DNA from: Colwellia demingiae
GTDB taxonomy: Bacteria; Pseudomonadota; Gammaproteobacteria; Enterobacterales; Alteromonadaceae
Length of the DNA stretch: 64,000 bases
Direction of reading: 5' to 3'
NCBI RefSeq assembly: GCF_007954275.1
Contig: NZ_VOLT01000002.1
Span: forward strand, 62,001-126,000
The translations under genes and the position numbers were made by a program. Within the stretch, counting starts at the first letter, position 1. Each line of letters begins with the position of its first letter. This document shows positions 29,151 through 38,160 of this stretch, one piece after another. The notes under the pieces were generated by a model. The model made no database searches, was not told where the DNA came from, and worked only from the letters and a program-made list of their open reading frames with translations.

Positions 29151-29906
29151 TTAAAACCTTAGTAAATAGCGACCTTGGTTATCTGGTCGGCCAAGAAAAG
29201 ACAAGGCTGATCTGAGTTGCGAAGGAAACTTAGCACCGGGTTTCAAATACCCTTTCCCTGATACTTTTTGAGTTGCTAAGGCTAAAACGCCATCAAAACT
29301 CAAACCTAAGTTATTCTTAGGAGATACCTTGGCTAACAAATTACCTGCATCGCAACTTATCTCAGCGGCAAACTTACCCAGTTTAATATTTTGTTCTAAA
29401 GCAACCACACCAGCACGCGACCATGAAACATCGCCTTCTGCTTTTGAACATGACAATTGATTACCCGTGACTATAATTACCTCTGATAAAAACAACTCAA
29501 CATTTCCTTGAGCACTAAGAGGAATAGGTAATGGTAATTGCTTTGCAATATCATTAGCTGATATAAAGAGTTCTACCTCAGTTAAAGCAAACTGCTCAGA
29601 AGAAACATTCAGATTAAGTTTTCCTTCAGGACCTGACAACATGGCATCACCAAATGTAACTTGAATGCTTGGAGAAAGGCTAAACAGTGACCAAAAACTC
29701 ACCGTTGTTTTTACTTTTTCAATAGTATTGTTATTTATCGTTACTCTTACAACTTCACCTTGCCAAATGGATCCTGAAACACCTTGCAGTACTATATTCT
29801 TAGGCAATTGAATATTATTAATTACCAACGCTAGCGGAGTATTTGCGACTAAAAATGCGATATAGCTACTTAAAAAAATTGCCGTAAAGGCAAACCACTT
29901 CTTCAT
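29151..29906 (-). CDS. gspN: Type II secretion protein GspN
   Basis: The 251-residue protein has one N-terminal membrane helix (about 5–23) and a beta-rich periplasmic domain with the conserved NIQLPKNIVLQGVSGSIWQG and a C-terminal LSFLGRPDNQGRYLLRF, typical of GspN. GspN is an accessory T2SS component of unclear function, absent from some systems. A 198-nt gap carrying a MITE-like element separates it from gspM, so its transcription may differ from the rest of the operon. Confidence 0.9.
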   Translation of the reverse strand: MKKWFAFTAIFLSSYIAFLVANTPLALVINNIQLPKNIVLQGVSGSIWQGEVVRVTINNNTIEKVKTTVSFWSLFSLSPSIQVTFGDAMLSGPEGKLNLNVSSEQFALTEVELFISANDIAKQLPLPIPLSAQGNVELFLSEVIIVTGNQLSCSKAEGDVSWSRAGVVALEQNIKLGKFAAEISCDAGNLLAKVSPKNNLGLSFDGVLALATQKVSGKGYLKPGAKFPSQLRSALSFLGRPDNQGRYLLRF

Positions 29907-29963
29907 GAAAACTCTCAGTTTTTGCTTTAGCTGTTATTGGCCAAGCTAAGTTGTTGCCATTAC

Positions 29964-30090
29964 GTTATATAAACGCTTTATACTGCTTTATTGATTTCGA
30001 CAATAGAATGACTGTTCTTTTCAATCAATGCCTTGCCTAAAAACGTTTCTAATTCCAGCTGAATCATGCATCTTCATGTGGAACGGGTAT
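29964..30090 (-). repeat. MITE-like element, truncated copy (gspM–gspN gap)
   Basis: Read on the minus strand it begins with TATACCCGTTCCACATGAAG and continues, by eye roughly 80% identical, along the first ~130 nt of the 315-bp element at 47763–48077, including ACGTTTTTAGGCAAGGCATT and TTGTCGAAATCAATAA. The inner part and the other terminal repeat are missing. The outer end lies 14 nt from the gspM stop codon. Confidence 0.8.
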
Positions 30091-30104
30091 AGATATAATA
30101 GCTA

Positions 30105-30575
30105 TTATGTTTTTGTTAAGTGCAAGCGTCGTACTTTAACTTCACCAGCACTATCACCTCGAGTTAAATCAATGGCTTTCACTTGCAAACCTTCATTATT
30201 AGCTAAATGCTCCAGCCAAAAAAGCAATTGGGTAAAAGGTGTACTATCTATCCATACCTGTAAGTCATCCCCTTGAGGCTGCATACGTGTAATGGTTAAT
30301 TTATAAGTTTTTGCACTTCGATTTGCAACACTTGAAATACTACCACTAAGCTTTGATTTACCACCTGAACGCTTAGCTTGCTGATACAAGGCGGTATTTT
30401 CTTGTACCCAAGTTAACAACTCCTGCTGCTTTGCTAACTTTTTGTTAGCCTCAGTTAAACTATTATTTATCGGCTGCCATATCGCGCTATAAAAAATAAA
30501 TATACTAAAAACCAGAGCCATCACTGCAACAAGACGCTGCTCTCTACTGTTTAATTGTTGCCACCATGCTTTCAT
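30105..30575 (-). CDS. gspM: Type II secretion protein GspM
   Basis: The 156-residue inner-membrane protein has a helix at about 18–34 after the family start WWQQLNSREQRLV, a coiled coil and a small ferredoxin-like periplasmic domain. It stabilises GspL and GspE in the T2SS platform. The start ATG overlaps the gspL stop (TAATG). Confidence 0.93.
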   Translation of the reverse strand: MKAWWQQLNSREQRLVAVMALVFSIFIFYSAIWQPINNSLTEANKKLAKQQELLTWVQENTALYQQAKRSGGKSKLSGSISSVANRSAKTYKLTITRMQPQGDDLQVWIDSTPFTQLLFWLEHLANNEGLQVKAIDLTRGDSAGEVKVRRLHLTKT

Positions 30576-31927
30576 TATGATGCTTCCTTATTACTGGTAT
30601 TACTTCGTTGCTTGGCCGACCCTTTTTTGTTATTTGACCTTTTATTCGTTCTTTTATTGCTTCCTTTATTAGTAATGCTAAAAGAGCCCGTGACTTGATC
30701 TCCTTGATTGCTTTGCGAACCTTGCTTAACAAGCAAATCGGCTGTCGCTAACGCAATACTAAACTGTTCAAAAGCCTGATAATCTTTCGCTGTTGCTTGA
30801 ATACGTAATTCTTGTCGCTTACCATCAAACTTTAATGACTCTGGTTTTAATGCGGGCACTTTAGCAAAGGCTGGTTGTAACTTAGCAAGCATAGCTAAAA
30901 ACCCTTGTCTATCACCAACTCCACCAAGTAAGGCTAGCTCTCTGTTCAATTGGGATTTTATTGTTGAAATCCGTACTCGTTTTGTTTTTGGAAAGGCTTT
31001 TTTATAACTGGTGACAATATTGTGTTTAACCTTTTCTTGCTCTGCATTTAGCTGCCATAGTTGCGCACTTTTATGACCTAAATTAAGCAAGAGAGCAAAC
31101 ATCGCAACGCCTGCAACCCATAACCATTGTCGCCCAGTATGACTACGATTTTCTTTAATCTTATATTGGCCTTGCAGTAAATTAAAGTGACTTAATTTAC
31201 TGCCATAATTCGTCGCCATAAGCGCTAAAGGTAATTCTTCAGGCATTGTGCTGACATTACATTGTTCACTATGAGCTAATGGAGAATAAGCCTCTATAAG
31301 GATACTATGAGGCTGCTCAGTATCCTCTGTACTCTCGGATTGCTTAGCAGAAATCTGACATTGTAATTGCCATGCATTGGCGTCTACAGCAAAGCCCTGC
31401 CAAAGTTTTTGACGAACAATCACTTGCTCTTGATTAGTATCACCAAGCGCAATTGCACTCCATCCTCCGGCAGTAATTGGCATAGCCAATACATCAGGCA
31501 AAATAGTGTCAGTTTCAATGTCCGCATCCGCCAACCATGATAACCATAGTTGCATCTGATTATGAGCAACAATAGCGGTAAAACAATTATTTCCCTGTTC
31601 ATCACTCGCTAAATCAGCATAAGCAAAAAATAGCTGTTCAACTTCTTCTGCTAAGTTATCTTCTAACATATACGGGGTTGCTAAGCGCATTGCTCTGGAA
31701 GATTTTGCTGGAACTTTTAACGATTTTAAAAGTACATCACAGCCAGGCACCAATATTTTCACCTGTCGCTTATCAGCTTTACTGTTAAGTTCACTGAGCT
31801 GTTGAGCTCCTTTTAGCTCACCACTGGCGATAATTTCCTGCGTATTGCTGCTAGTTTCAGTCACCACTAACCAATGAACGGTATCGTGTGCTTGACTTCC
31901 TAGACGGATAAATAATGTTTCTGTCAC
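30575..31927 (-). CDS. gspL: Type II secretion protein GspL
   Basis: The 450-residue protein has a cytoplasmic actin-like part (about 1–250, with APYMLEDNLAEEVEQLFFAY) that binds GspE, a membrane helix at about 266–284 and a periplasmic ferredoxin-like domain at about 330–400. After it comes an unusual basic tail of about 45 residues rich in Ser, Asn, Lys and Arg (SNKRTNKRSNNKKGSAKQRS). The gene starts with GTG, sharing its G with the gspK stop TAG. Confidence 0.92.
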   Translation of the reverse strand: MTETLFIRLGSQAHDTVHWLVVTETSSNTQEIIASGELKGAQQLSELNSKADKRQVKILVPGCDVLLKSLKVPAKSSRAMRLATPYMLEDNLAEEVEQLFFAYADLASDEQGNNCFTAIVAHNQMQLWLSWLADADIETDTILPDVLAMPITAGGWSAIALGDTNQEQVIVRQKLWQGFAVDANAWQLQCQISAKQSESTEDTEQPHSILIEAYSPLAHSEQCNVSTMPEELPLALMATNYGSKLSHFNLLQGQYKIKENRSHTGRQWLWVAGVAMFALLLNLGHKSAQLWQLNAEQEKVKHNIVTSYKKAFPKTKRVRISTIKSQLNRELALLGGVGDRQGFLAMLAKLQPAFAKVPALKPESLKFDGKRQELRIQATAKDYQAFEQFSIALATADLLVKQGSQSNQGDQVTGSFSITNKGSNKRTNKRSNNKKGSAKQRSNTSNKEAS

Positions 31928-33045
31928 TAGTTACGCCCTATAGTACGACTAATTACTTGAATTTGTTGTGTATCACTAACTTTCATTATTGAGCTCATAG
32001 AAAAATAGCTATTATTAAAACGAGCACTGGCTTTTAATTTAAAAAACTCACTATCAATAACAAACTGTGCTTTTTGCCACTTTTCCATCTTAACCTTTGT
32101 TAATTCAGGCAGCTTATAGAAATCTGCCAAATCGTCATAACCTGAACTGTCACGAGCACTGAGTATTTCTTGCGCATCTTCTAAGCTTGAATCAAGCAAA
32201 GCCTGCAATAATTCAGGCTTCTCTGCATCAAGTGTATTGATATTTATTAAGTGCTGAGCATTTTGGGGTAGTACACATACATAGGGCGTCAACGCTAAAA
32301 TAACGGCAGGGGTAAAGTGCTCAATTAATCTTAATTCATTAACACTACCTAAATAACTATTCGCTGCAAGATATGGAAACTCACGTGATGCATAGTCATT
32401 ATCTTCTGCACCACCTGAACCCGTTATCACATCATTACTGTCTAACCAATCGGTTAATGCATTCACCATAGCTTCAGCTTCAAAATTGCCAATACCTTCA
32501 ATATTTAAGTTGACGATAAGCCCTTCTAATACAGTTGCTGCTGGCAGCTGTTTATTACTACCTGAACGGCTGCCTGAATTATTTGATGAAGCTGTTGTGC
32601 TTTTCGTCTTACTTTTAGCTGTTGATGAGCCTGCAGCATTGCCTGTTCCATTATCAACAGACTCAGATTTTGTCTTTGCTTTGGGGTGTAAGGCATTTAA
32701 ATTTAAGCAACTTTGCAGATCACTTATTTCACCACTTATTTCACCAAAATCGACAGGGTAATTACTCCCTTCTTCAGCCCAAATTTGTTCCAAATGAGTG
32801 ACATCCTGCTCATCTTTAAACGCTTTAATTAAGACTCTCTTAGTAAACGCCTCTGCGCCCAGTGCATACCAATAGGCTTGCTGGTTAAAACTAATATTGG
32901 TGCTTCGTTGCATCTGTGTTTGCAAACGGGTCGTCATTTGCGCCGCAATAATGGATGCCAGAGCAACAATAAGCATCACGGTAATTAAAGCAACACCTCG
33001 CTGGCCTTTTCTATTGCGGCTACATGATATGAGTTTAATAACCAT
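31927..33045 (-). CDS. gspK: Type II secretion minor pseudopilin GspK
   Basis: GspK caps the pseudopilus tip with GspI and GspJ. The 372-residue protein has a leader of about 17 residues ending in GQRG, then VALITVMLIVALASIIAA; it lacks Glu5, as all GspK do. The large inserted alpha domain contains the SAM-like region. A Ser/Thr/Asn/Lys-rich segment of about 40 residues (near 138–175) is unusual for the family. gspJ lies upstream with a 3-nt gap. Confidence 0.93.
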   Translation of the reverse strand: MVIKLISCSRNRKGQRGVALITVMLIVALASIIAAQMTTRLQTQMQRSTNISFNQQAYWYALGAEAFTKRVLIKAFKDEQDVTHLEQIWAEEGSNYPVDFGEISGEISDLQSCLNLNALHPKAKTKSESVDNGTGNAAGSSTAKSKTKSTTASSNNSGSRSGSNKQLPAATVLEGLIVNLNIEGIGNFEAEAMVNALTDWLDSNDVITGSGGAEDNDYASREFPYLAANSYLGSVNELRLIEHFTPAVILALTPYVCVLPQNAQHLININTLDAEKPELLQALLDSSLEDAQEILSARDSSGYDDLADFYKLPELTKVKMEKWQKAQFVIDSEFFKLKASARFNNSYFSMSSIMKVSDTQQIQVISRTIGRN

Positions 33046-33048
33046 CAG

Positions 33049-33708
33049 CTAAGTCTTGCTCTTATCATCAGCAGCAAGGTCACCTGCCACTAAAAACTGA
33101 CGACGAATTAAACCATAATCCAGCGTTTCAATTTCAATGGCAATCGCTTGAGGCAGGGTTTTTCCTGACCATGCTTTTTGCCACTTGCTGCCGTCATAAA
33201 ATTCAAACGACAAACTAGTTACTTGCGTAATTAAGGGTCTTATTCTTGGTTCCTGTCCAACCACTGCATCAACAAAATTATAATGTAAACGCTCTAGGGT
33301 TTCATCAACCAGTCGATAGGCAACGCTTTGCATATCACCGCGTGGTAACAATAGCCCTGGATTAGTCCAACCATTTCGTACAAAAGCAATAGCCTGCTCA
33401 TCGGCTAAAAAACTATCATCTGAGGTTTGTAAAAAACGACTACTTGGTGCTTCGCCATTAATACGCATTGTACGTTTTGCTATTTGAGTAAAATCACGTT
33501 CCATCAATAAAAATGCACGTTGCAATTCATTTTGTCTTTCACTACGAGCTTTTGAATTTTCATCACCACGTAAAACAGTATCAAAAATAGTAAAACTGGC
33601 CAAACTTACCACTGAAAAGATAGCAATTGCGATCAGTACTTCTAGCAAGGTAAAACCTTGCTGAGCAGATTTATCAAAGGTTTTAGTCTGGTAAGTACCT
33701 TGCTTCAT
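33049..33708 (-). CDS. gspJ: Type II secretion minor pseudopilin GspJ
   Basis: The 219-residue prepilin has an 18-residue leader ending in AQQG, then FTLLEVLIAIAIFSVVSLAS with Glu5. The C-terminal region YYDFVD-like LHYNFVDAVV and ITQVTSLSFEFYDGSKWQ identify GspJ. It belongs to the I–J–K tip complex. Its ATG shares a base with the gspI stop (TGATG). Confidence 0.93.
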   Translation of the reverse strand: MKQGTYQTKTFDKSAQQGFTLLEVLIAIAIFSVVSLASFTIFDTVLRGDENSKARSERQNELQRAFLLMERDFTQIAKRTMRINGEAPSSRFLQTSDDSFLADEQAIAFVRNGWTNPGLLLPRGDMQSVAYRLVDETLERLHYNFVDAVVGQEPRIRPLITQVTSLSFEFYDGSKWQKAWSGKTLPQAIAIEIETLDYGLIRRQFLVAGDLAADDKSKT

Positions 33709-34091
33709 CAGGGTTTATCCTGCGCGAGGTAAGTCTTTAAGCTAGCACTGACTAACTCATCGTCTTCATTTAATCGAACCTGCATATTCACGGCACGTAG
33801 CTCTTTATTCGCTGTTTTAATAACCTTTTGCTGCCAATACCAGGTTCTGCCCGCCATCTCAACTTTGCCTTTACGGTTATTTTTTGGCGGCCAAGTTTTA
33901 TCTAAACTCACTTCAACAAGTTGGTTCGATGCTACCCAAGTAGCAAACATTTGTTCTTCTAGATGACTAATATGACGATAATTATTATCGGCAACACCGA
34001 GAAGAGCTACACCAGCAATAGCAAAAACAGCCATTGCCAACATAACTTCAATAAGGGTAAATCCATGCTGCTTAGTTGAGTTAATTATCAT
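33708..34091 (-). CDS. gspI: Type II secretion minor pseudopilin GspI
   Basis: The protein of 127 residues has a ten-residue leader ending in KQHG, then FTLIEVMLAMAVFAIAGVAL with Glu5, and the GspI marker ATWVASNQLVEV. The ATG at 34091 overlaps gspH by 11 nt; a TTG at 34109 would only add six residues and is less likely. The ribosome site is weak, which suggests coupling to gspH translation. Confidence 0.92.
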   Translation of the reverse strand: MIINSTKQHGFTLIEVMLAMAVFAIAGVALLGVADNNYRHISHLEEQMFATWVASNQLVEVSLDKTWPPKNNRKGKVEMAGRTWYWQQKVIKTANKELRAVNMQVRLNEDDELVSASLKTYLAQDKP

Positions 34092-34701
34092 CAAGCACGG
34101 GCCCCTCAATAGTTAATGGCACACTATATAACCCCGTCACACGATAAGCTAAATCTTCAGCATCTTCGATATAGGCCAGCTCTTGTGTTAAACGGAAAGT
34201 AACACTAAAAGGACTGAGATCTCCGCCAGAGAGAATATACACTTGCGGGATTATTTTTTCCTCTCGCTCTTCTTTTGAAAGCAAAGTGAAGTCGTCTTCA
34301 TCTTTTTCTTTAAAAGTATCAGCATCAAAAAGCATCGGCTCTTCAATAGGTAAGTCATCCAACTCTATGCTGAGCTCTATTTCTTCTGGTACGGTGACAT
34401 TGGCTTGCCAATCTTGTTCTGGAATTTCTGCCCATTTTGTACCGTCATAACCAACAAACTGATAACTATCTTTTTTAACAATCAACCCTAATTCAATATT
34501 ATTGAGCATGCCATACTCAGCAGCCACCTCAAAAATAGCAGCAAAACGAGCACTCTCATGCTTTAACTTATCCTCAGGGTTATTGCCGGAAAAGTTAAAT
34601 TGCACCAAACTGGCCATAAGACCAATCAGCACTACAACCACCATTACCTCAATCAAGGTAAAGCCGCGTTGTTTTATTGTTAATTCCGATAAATATCTCA
34701 T
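34081..34701 (-). CDS. gspH: Type II secretion minor pseudopilin GspH
   Basis: The 206-residue prepilin has a 13-residue leader ending in KQRG, then FTLIEVMVVVVLIGLMASLV with Glu5, and the GspH/FimT domain with EYGMLNNIELGLIV. An acidic insert around residues 115–150 is longer than usual. It is separated from gspG by 130 nt that contain the structured repeat at 34730–34813. Confidence 0.92.
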   Translation of the reverse strand: MRYLSELTIKQRGFTLIEVMVVVVLIGLMASLVQFNFSGNNPEDKLKHESARFAAIFEVAAEYGMLNNIELGLIVKKDSYQFVGYDGTKWAEIPEQDWQANVTVPEEIELSIELDDLPIEEPMLFDADTFKEKDEDDFTLLSKEEREEKIIPQVYILSGGDLSPFSVTFRLTQELAYIEDAEDLAYRVTGLYSVPLTIEGPVLDDN

Positions 34702-34729
34702 AGGATGATCAGTGATGGTTGAACTTGAA

Positions 34730-34813
34730 GCTGTAAGCGTAAATTTAAAGGAAATTGCACGGAGTTGACGTTAGTCAATGAGTACCTTTGACGCCTAAAT
34801 TTAGATTTACAGC
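34730..34813 (-). repeat. Structured intergenic element, copy 2 (between gspG and gspH)
   Basis: The 48-nt core at 34748–34795 agrees with that at 4820–4867 at 44 of 48 positions, and includes the inner hairpin TTGAC-GTTA-GTCAA. Arms GCTGTAAGCGTAAATTTA (34730–34747) and TAAATTTAGATTTACAGC (34796–34813) pair at 15 of 18 positions and share no sequence with the arms of copy 1. It lies in the transcribed spacer of the gsp operon, 29 nt after the gspG codons begin to end and 18 nt into the run-up from gspH's start. Confidence 0.75.
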
Positions 34814-34831
34814 AATAAGATCAGCTATTAC

Positions 34832-35263
34832 TTATTGGAAGTCGCCTAGGTTCCAATTACCTATGTCATCTTCTGTTCCGGCTTCACCATCTGGACCCAC
34901 TGAAAAGACATCCATTTTACCCTGTTCACCTGGATTCAATAAAACATACTCATTGCCCCAAGGATCTTTTGGTAAACGTTTTATATAACCATCTTCAGGA
35001 AAACGACGAGGCTCTGGCTCAATATCAGTTTGATCTACTAATGCTTCCAAACCTTGCTCTGTCGAAGGATAGTCATAATTATCCATTTTATATAAACTTA
35101 AAGACGTTTCTAGCGCAGTAACATCTGATATGGCTTTTTGCATATTAGCGCGTTCTTGGCTACCCATTAAATTAGGCACAACCATACTGGCTAAAATACC
35201 TAAAATAACAATCACCACCATCACTTCTAATAAAGTGAAACCTTGTACTTTTTTCATGTTCAT
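34832..35263 (-). CDS. gspG: Type II secretion major pseudopilin GspG
   Basis: GspG builds the pseudopilus. The 143-residue prepilin has an eight-residue leader ending in VQG, then [20 protein letters not shown] with Glu5. The domain carries YKMDNYDYPSTEQGLEALV and the calcium-binding loop SVGPDGEAGTEDDIGNW, both hallmarks of GspG. AGGAAAG stands before the ATG. It is the most abundant T2SS protein in known systems, which makes the structured spacer that follows it notable. Confidence 0.97.
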   Translation of the reverse strand: MNMKKVQGFTLLEVMVVIVILGILASMVVPNLMGSQERANMQKAISDVTALETSLSLYKMDNYDYPSTEQGLEALVDQTDIEPEPRRFPEDGYIKRLPKDPWGNEYVLLNPGEQGKMDVFSVGPDGEAGTEDDIGNWNLGDFQ

Positions 35264-35319
35264 ATTGCTTTCCTAACGTCTGATAAATATATGATGACAG
35301 CTATGCTGCCGAGAAAACT

Positions 35320-36561
35320 TTAGCCACCCACTAAGCTATTAAGTTGTAGAATTGGTTCTAAAATGGCCATGACAATAAAGAGCACTACTCCCGCCATACA
35401 AACCATCAATGCAGGTTCAAATGCCTTTAATGTAATACTCACTAACGCGTCGAATTCTCTATCTTGATTGTCTGCCGCACGACCTAACATATGTTCTAAT
35501 TGACCACTTTTTTCGCCACTAGCAATCATGTGTAACATCATGGGTGGAAACAACTTAGTTTGCTCCAATGACACACGTAAGCTAGCGCCTTCACGTACTT
35601 TGTCGGTTGATGCTTTCACTTGTTTTTTAATATATAAGTTATCAAGTACTTCACCTGATATTTTCATACTCTCTAACAAGGGTACGGCACTGGCCGTTAA
35701 TATGCTCAATGTACGGGCAAAGCGAGCAGTGTTAATTCCTCGTGCTACTTTACCAATACCAGGTATCTGCAATAAATACTGATGAAATGCCATTTCAAAT
35801 TTGGGTTTTTTCAATAGCTGTGAAAACAACAATACTACTGCTGCAAAGAGTATTACCAGTACTAAGCCATAATCCCGAAGAAAATCACTACTAGCAATTA
35901 AAAACTGGGTAGTACCCGGTAAATTCTCACCCATGTGTTCAAACTGCCCAACAATTTTGGGTACTACAGCTGTTAGCAAAATAGCAATTACGCCAACAGC
36001 AACAACCGTCATGATTATCGGGTAAACAAGTGCCTGAATAAGTTGCGAGCGCATCTGTTGGCGCTTCTCGGTATAATCAGCCAAGCGATTCAGTACTTTA
36101 TCAAGATGACCAGATTTTTCGCCAGCGGCAACCATCGCTCTATATAAGCGATTAAAAACTTTGGGATATTCCGCCATGCTTTCAGATAAACCATAGCCTT
36201 CAGTCACTTTAGTACGAACGCCCATGATCATACTTTTAATGCGATTTTTTTCACATTGCTCTGCAACCGCCATTAACGACTCTTCTAAGGGTAATCCTGA
36301 CTCACTTAAGGTGGCCAGTTGTCGTGTGATAAGCGCTAACTCTGCTGCAGAAACTTTACCGCCGCCGCTTTGGCCAAAACTAGCCGACAACCCCTTTTTT
36401 TCATTAGTTTTTTTGTTGTCAGCTAATGTTGCAGTAACAGAAGTTGGCATTAAACCTTGATCGCGCAACAAACCACGCACTTGTCTAGCCGTATCACCTT
36501 CGATAACGCCTTTTTTATTTTTACCGCGACTATCTACCGCTTGGTATTCAAATGCTGCCAT
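35320..36561 (-). CDS. gspF: Type II secretion platform protein GspF
   Basis: The 413-residue inner-membrane protein has two GspF domains (about 75–195 and 275–400) and three helices (about 173–193, 225–245, 378–398). Signatures are LALITRQLATLSESGLPLEE and FARTLSILTASAVPLLESM. It recruits GspE and GspL and adds pseudopilins. It lies 56 nt upstream of gspG and 69 nt after gspE. Confidence 0.96.
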   Translation of the reverse strand: MAAFEYQAVDSRGKNKKGVIEGDTARQVRGLLRDQGLMPTSVTATLADNKKTNEKKGLSASFGQSGGGKVSAAELALITRQLATLSESGLPLEESLMAVAEQCEKNRIKSMIMGVRTKVTEGYGLSESMAEYPKVFNRLYRAMVAAGEKSGHLDKVLNRLADYTEKRQQMRSQLIQALVYPIIMTVVAVGVIAILLTAVVPKIVGQFEHMGENLPGTTQFLIASSDFLRDYGLVLVILFAAVVLLFSQLLKKPKFEMAFHQYLLQIPGIGKVARGINTARFARTLSILTASAVPLLESMKISGEVLDNLYIKKQVKASTDKVREGASLRVSLEQTKLFPPMMLHMIASGEKSGQLEHMLGRAADNQDREFDALVSITLKAFEPALMVCMAGVVLFIVMAILEPILQLNSLVGG

Positions 36562-36630
36562 AATTACTTATATCAGTTGCTTATGTTAGTTACTTATATT
36601 TAATCTATCGGGTTTACAGTGAATAAGTAT

Positions 36631-38160
36631 TTAATCTTCACGAGTAACCCTTAAGACTTCCTCTAAAGTAGTTTTGCCAAGCATAACTTTATCGAAACCA
36701 TCTTGACGAATACTGGCACTGGAATGTCGTACGTATTTCTCAATAGCTTGTTCACCTTGACCATTATGAATAAGCTCACGCACTTTTTCATCCACAGGTA
36801 ATAATTCATGAATACCCACTCGGCCTCGGTAGCCTTTAAAGCTACATTCAGTACAACCAACAGCCTTATAAATCACTAATGTATTATCTTCAGGTAATGC
36901 TAATAACTGCCTTTCATCTTCATCTGGTAAATGACTTTCACGACAATGTGGGCAGAGTGTACGTACAAGGCGTTGAGCCAAAACGCCCAATAAACTAGAA
37001 GAAAGTAAGAAAGGTTCTACTCCCATATCTTCCATACGCGTTATAGCGCCTGCAGCAGTATTGGTATGTAACGTTGATAAAACTAAATGACCTGTCAAAC
37101 TTGCCTGTACGGCAATTTGTGCGGTTTCTAAATCACGGATTTCACCTACCATGACTACATCTGGATCCTGACGTAAAATGGCACGTAAACCACGCGCAAA
37201 AGTCATGTCCACTTTTGTATTAACTTGGGTTTGTCCTATGCCTTCAATCGCATATTCTATTGGGTCTTCGCAGGTTAAAATGTTGCGTTCTTTCTCATCT
37301 ATCTGAGTTAATCCGGCATAAAGCGTGGTACTTTTACCTGAGCCTGTTGGACCTGTTACTAAGATAATGCCATGAGGCTTTTCGATAAGCGCTGAAAAAT
37401 TGACACGGTTAGTGTCGGTCATACCTAAATGTTTTAAATCTAAACGAGCGGCATTTTTATCTAATAAACGCAATACCACACGCTCGCCATGACCTGTTGG
37501 CATAGTAGAAACACGCACATCAACAGCACGCCCCCCTATACGCAAAGAAATACGACCATCTTGTGGAATACGTTTTTCAGCTATATCAAGCTTTGCCATT
37601 ACTTTAATGCGAGAAACAAGTAAAGATGCGAGTTTACGATTGGGCTTAAGCACTTCTCGCAAAACACCATCAACACGAAAACGTATTTGTAAGGTATTTT
37701 CAAAAGTTTCAATATGGATATCTGAAGCTCTTTCTTTTATTGCTTCGCTGAGCATGGCATTGATCAGCTTAATGATTGGCGCATCGTCTTCATTTTCAAG
37801 TAAATCTTCACTTTCAATGAGTTCGTCGGCAAGCGAGTATAAATCGACTTCATTGCCAATATCTTCCATCATTTGCTGAGCTTCAGAAGAGTCTCTTTGA
37901 TAAGCTTGCGTTAGCAATAATTCGAAAGCTGGCAGCTCTAAGAAATCAAATTCAAAAGATGCTTTGAGTATGCGACGAACTTCTAAAACAATTTCAAAGT
38001 TAACGTCAGCCAAGCAGTGTAAAATATAACCACCGTTTTGTTCATCGGCTGAGATGAGAACACTATGGCGCTTAGCAAAGGCAAAGGGCAACAACCAAGT
38101 GCTACTCACTTGTGCTTGCTCTGCCTTATCAATCGCAGTTACTTCAGCTTCATCGGACAT
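36631..38160 (-). CDS. gspE: Type II secretion ATPase GspE
   Basis: GspE is the hexameric ATPase that powers the pseudopilus. The 509 residues contain an N-terminal GspL-binding domain, Walker [16 protein letters not shown] near 275, the Asp box [10 protein letters not shown], Walker [15 protein letters not shown], the His box [12 protein letters not shown] and a tetracysteine zinc site (CPHC and CTEC). It overlaps the gspD stop by one base (TAATG). Confidence 0.97.
   Translation of the reverse strand: MSDEAEVTAIDKAEQAQVSSTWLLPFAFAKRHSVLISADEQNGGYILHCLADVNFEIVLEVRRILKASFEFDFLELPAFELLLTQAYQRDSSEAQQMMEDIGNEVDLYSLADELIESEDLLENEDDAPIIKLINAMLSEAIKERASDIHIETFENTLQIRFRVDGVLREVLKPNRKLASLLVSRIKVMAKLDIAEKRIPQDGRISLRIGGRAVDVRVSTMPTGHGERVVLRLLDKNAARLDLKHLGMTDTNRVNFSALIEKPHGIILVTGPTGSGKSTTLYAGLTQIDEKERNILTCEDPIEYAIEGIGQTQVNTKVDMTFARGLRAILRQDPDVVMVGEIRDLETAQIAVQASLTGHLVLSTLHTNTAAGAITRMEDMGVEPFLLSSSLLGVLAQRLVRTLCPHCRESHLPDEDERQLLALPEDNTLVIYKAVGCTECSFKGYRGRVGIHELLPVDEKVRELIHNGQGEQAIEKYVRHSSASIRQDGFDKVMLGKTTLEEVLRVTRED

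Noticed and set aside
30544-30732. 62-codon basic reading frame at the end of gspL
   Set aside because: It is an out-of-frame reading of the Ser/Asn/Lys/Arg tail codons and has no ribosome site.
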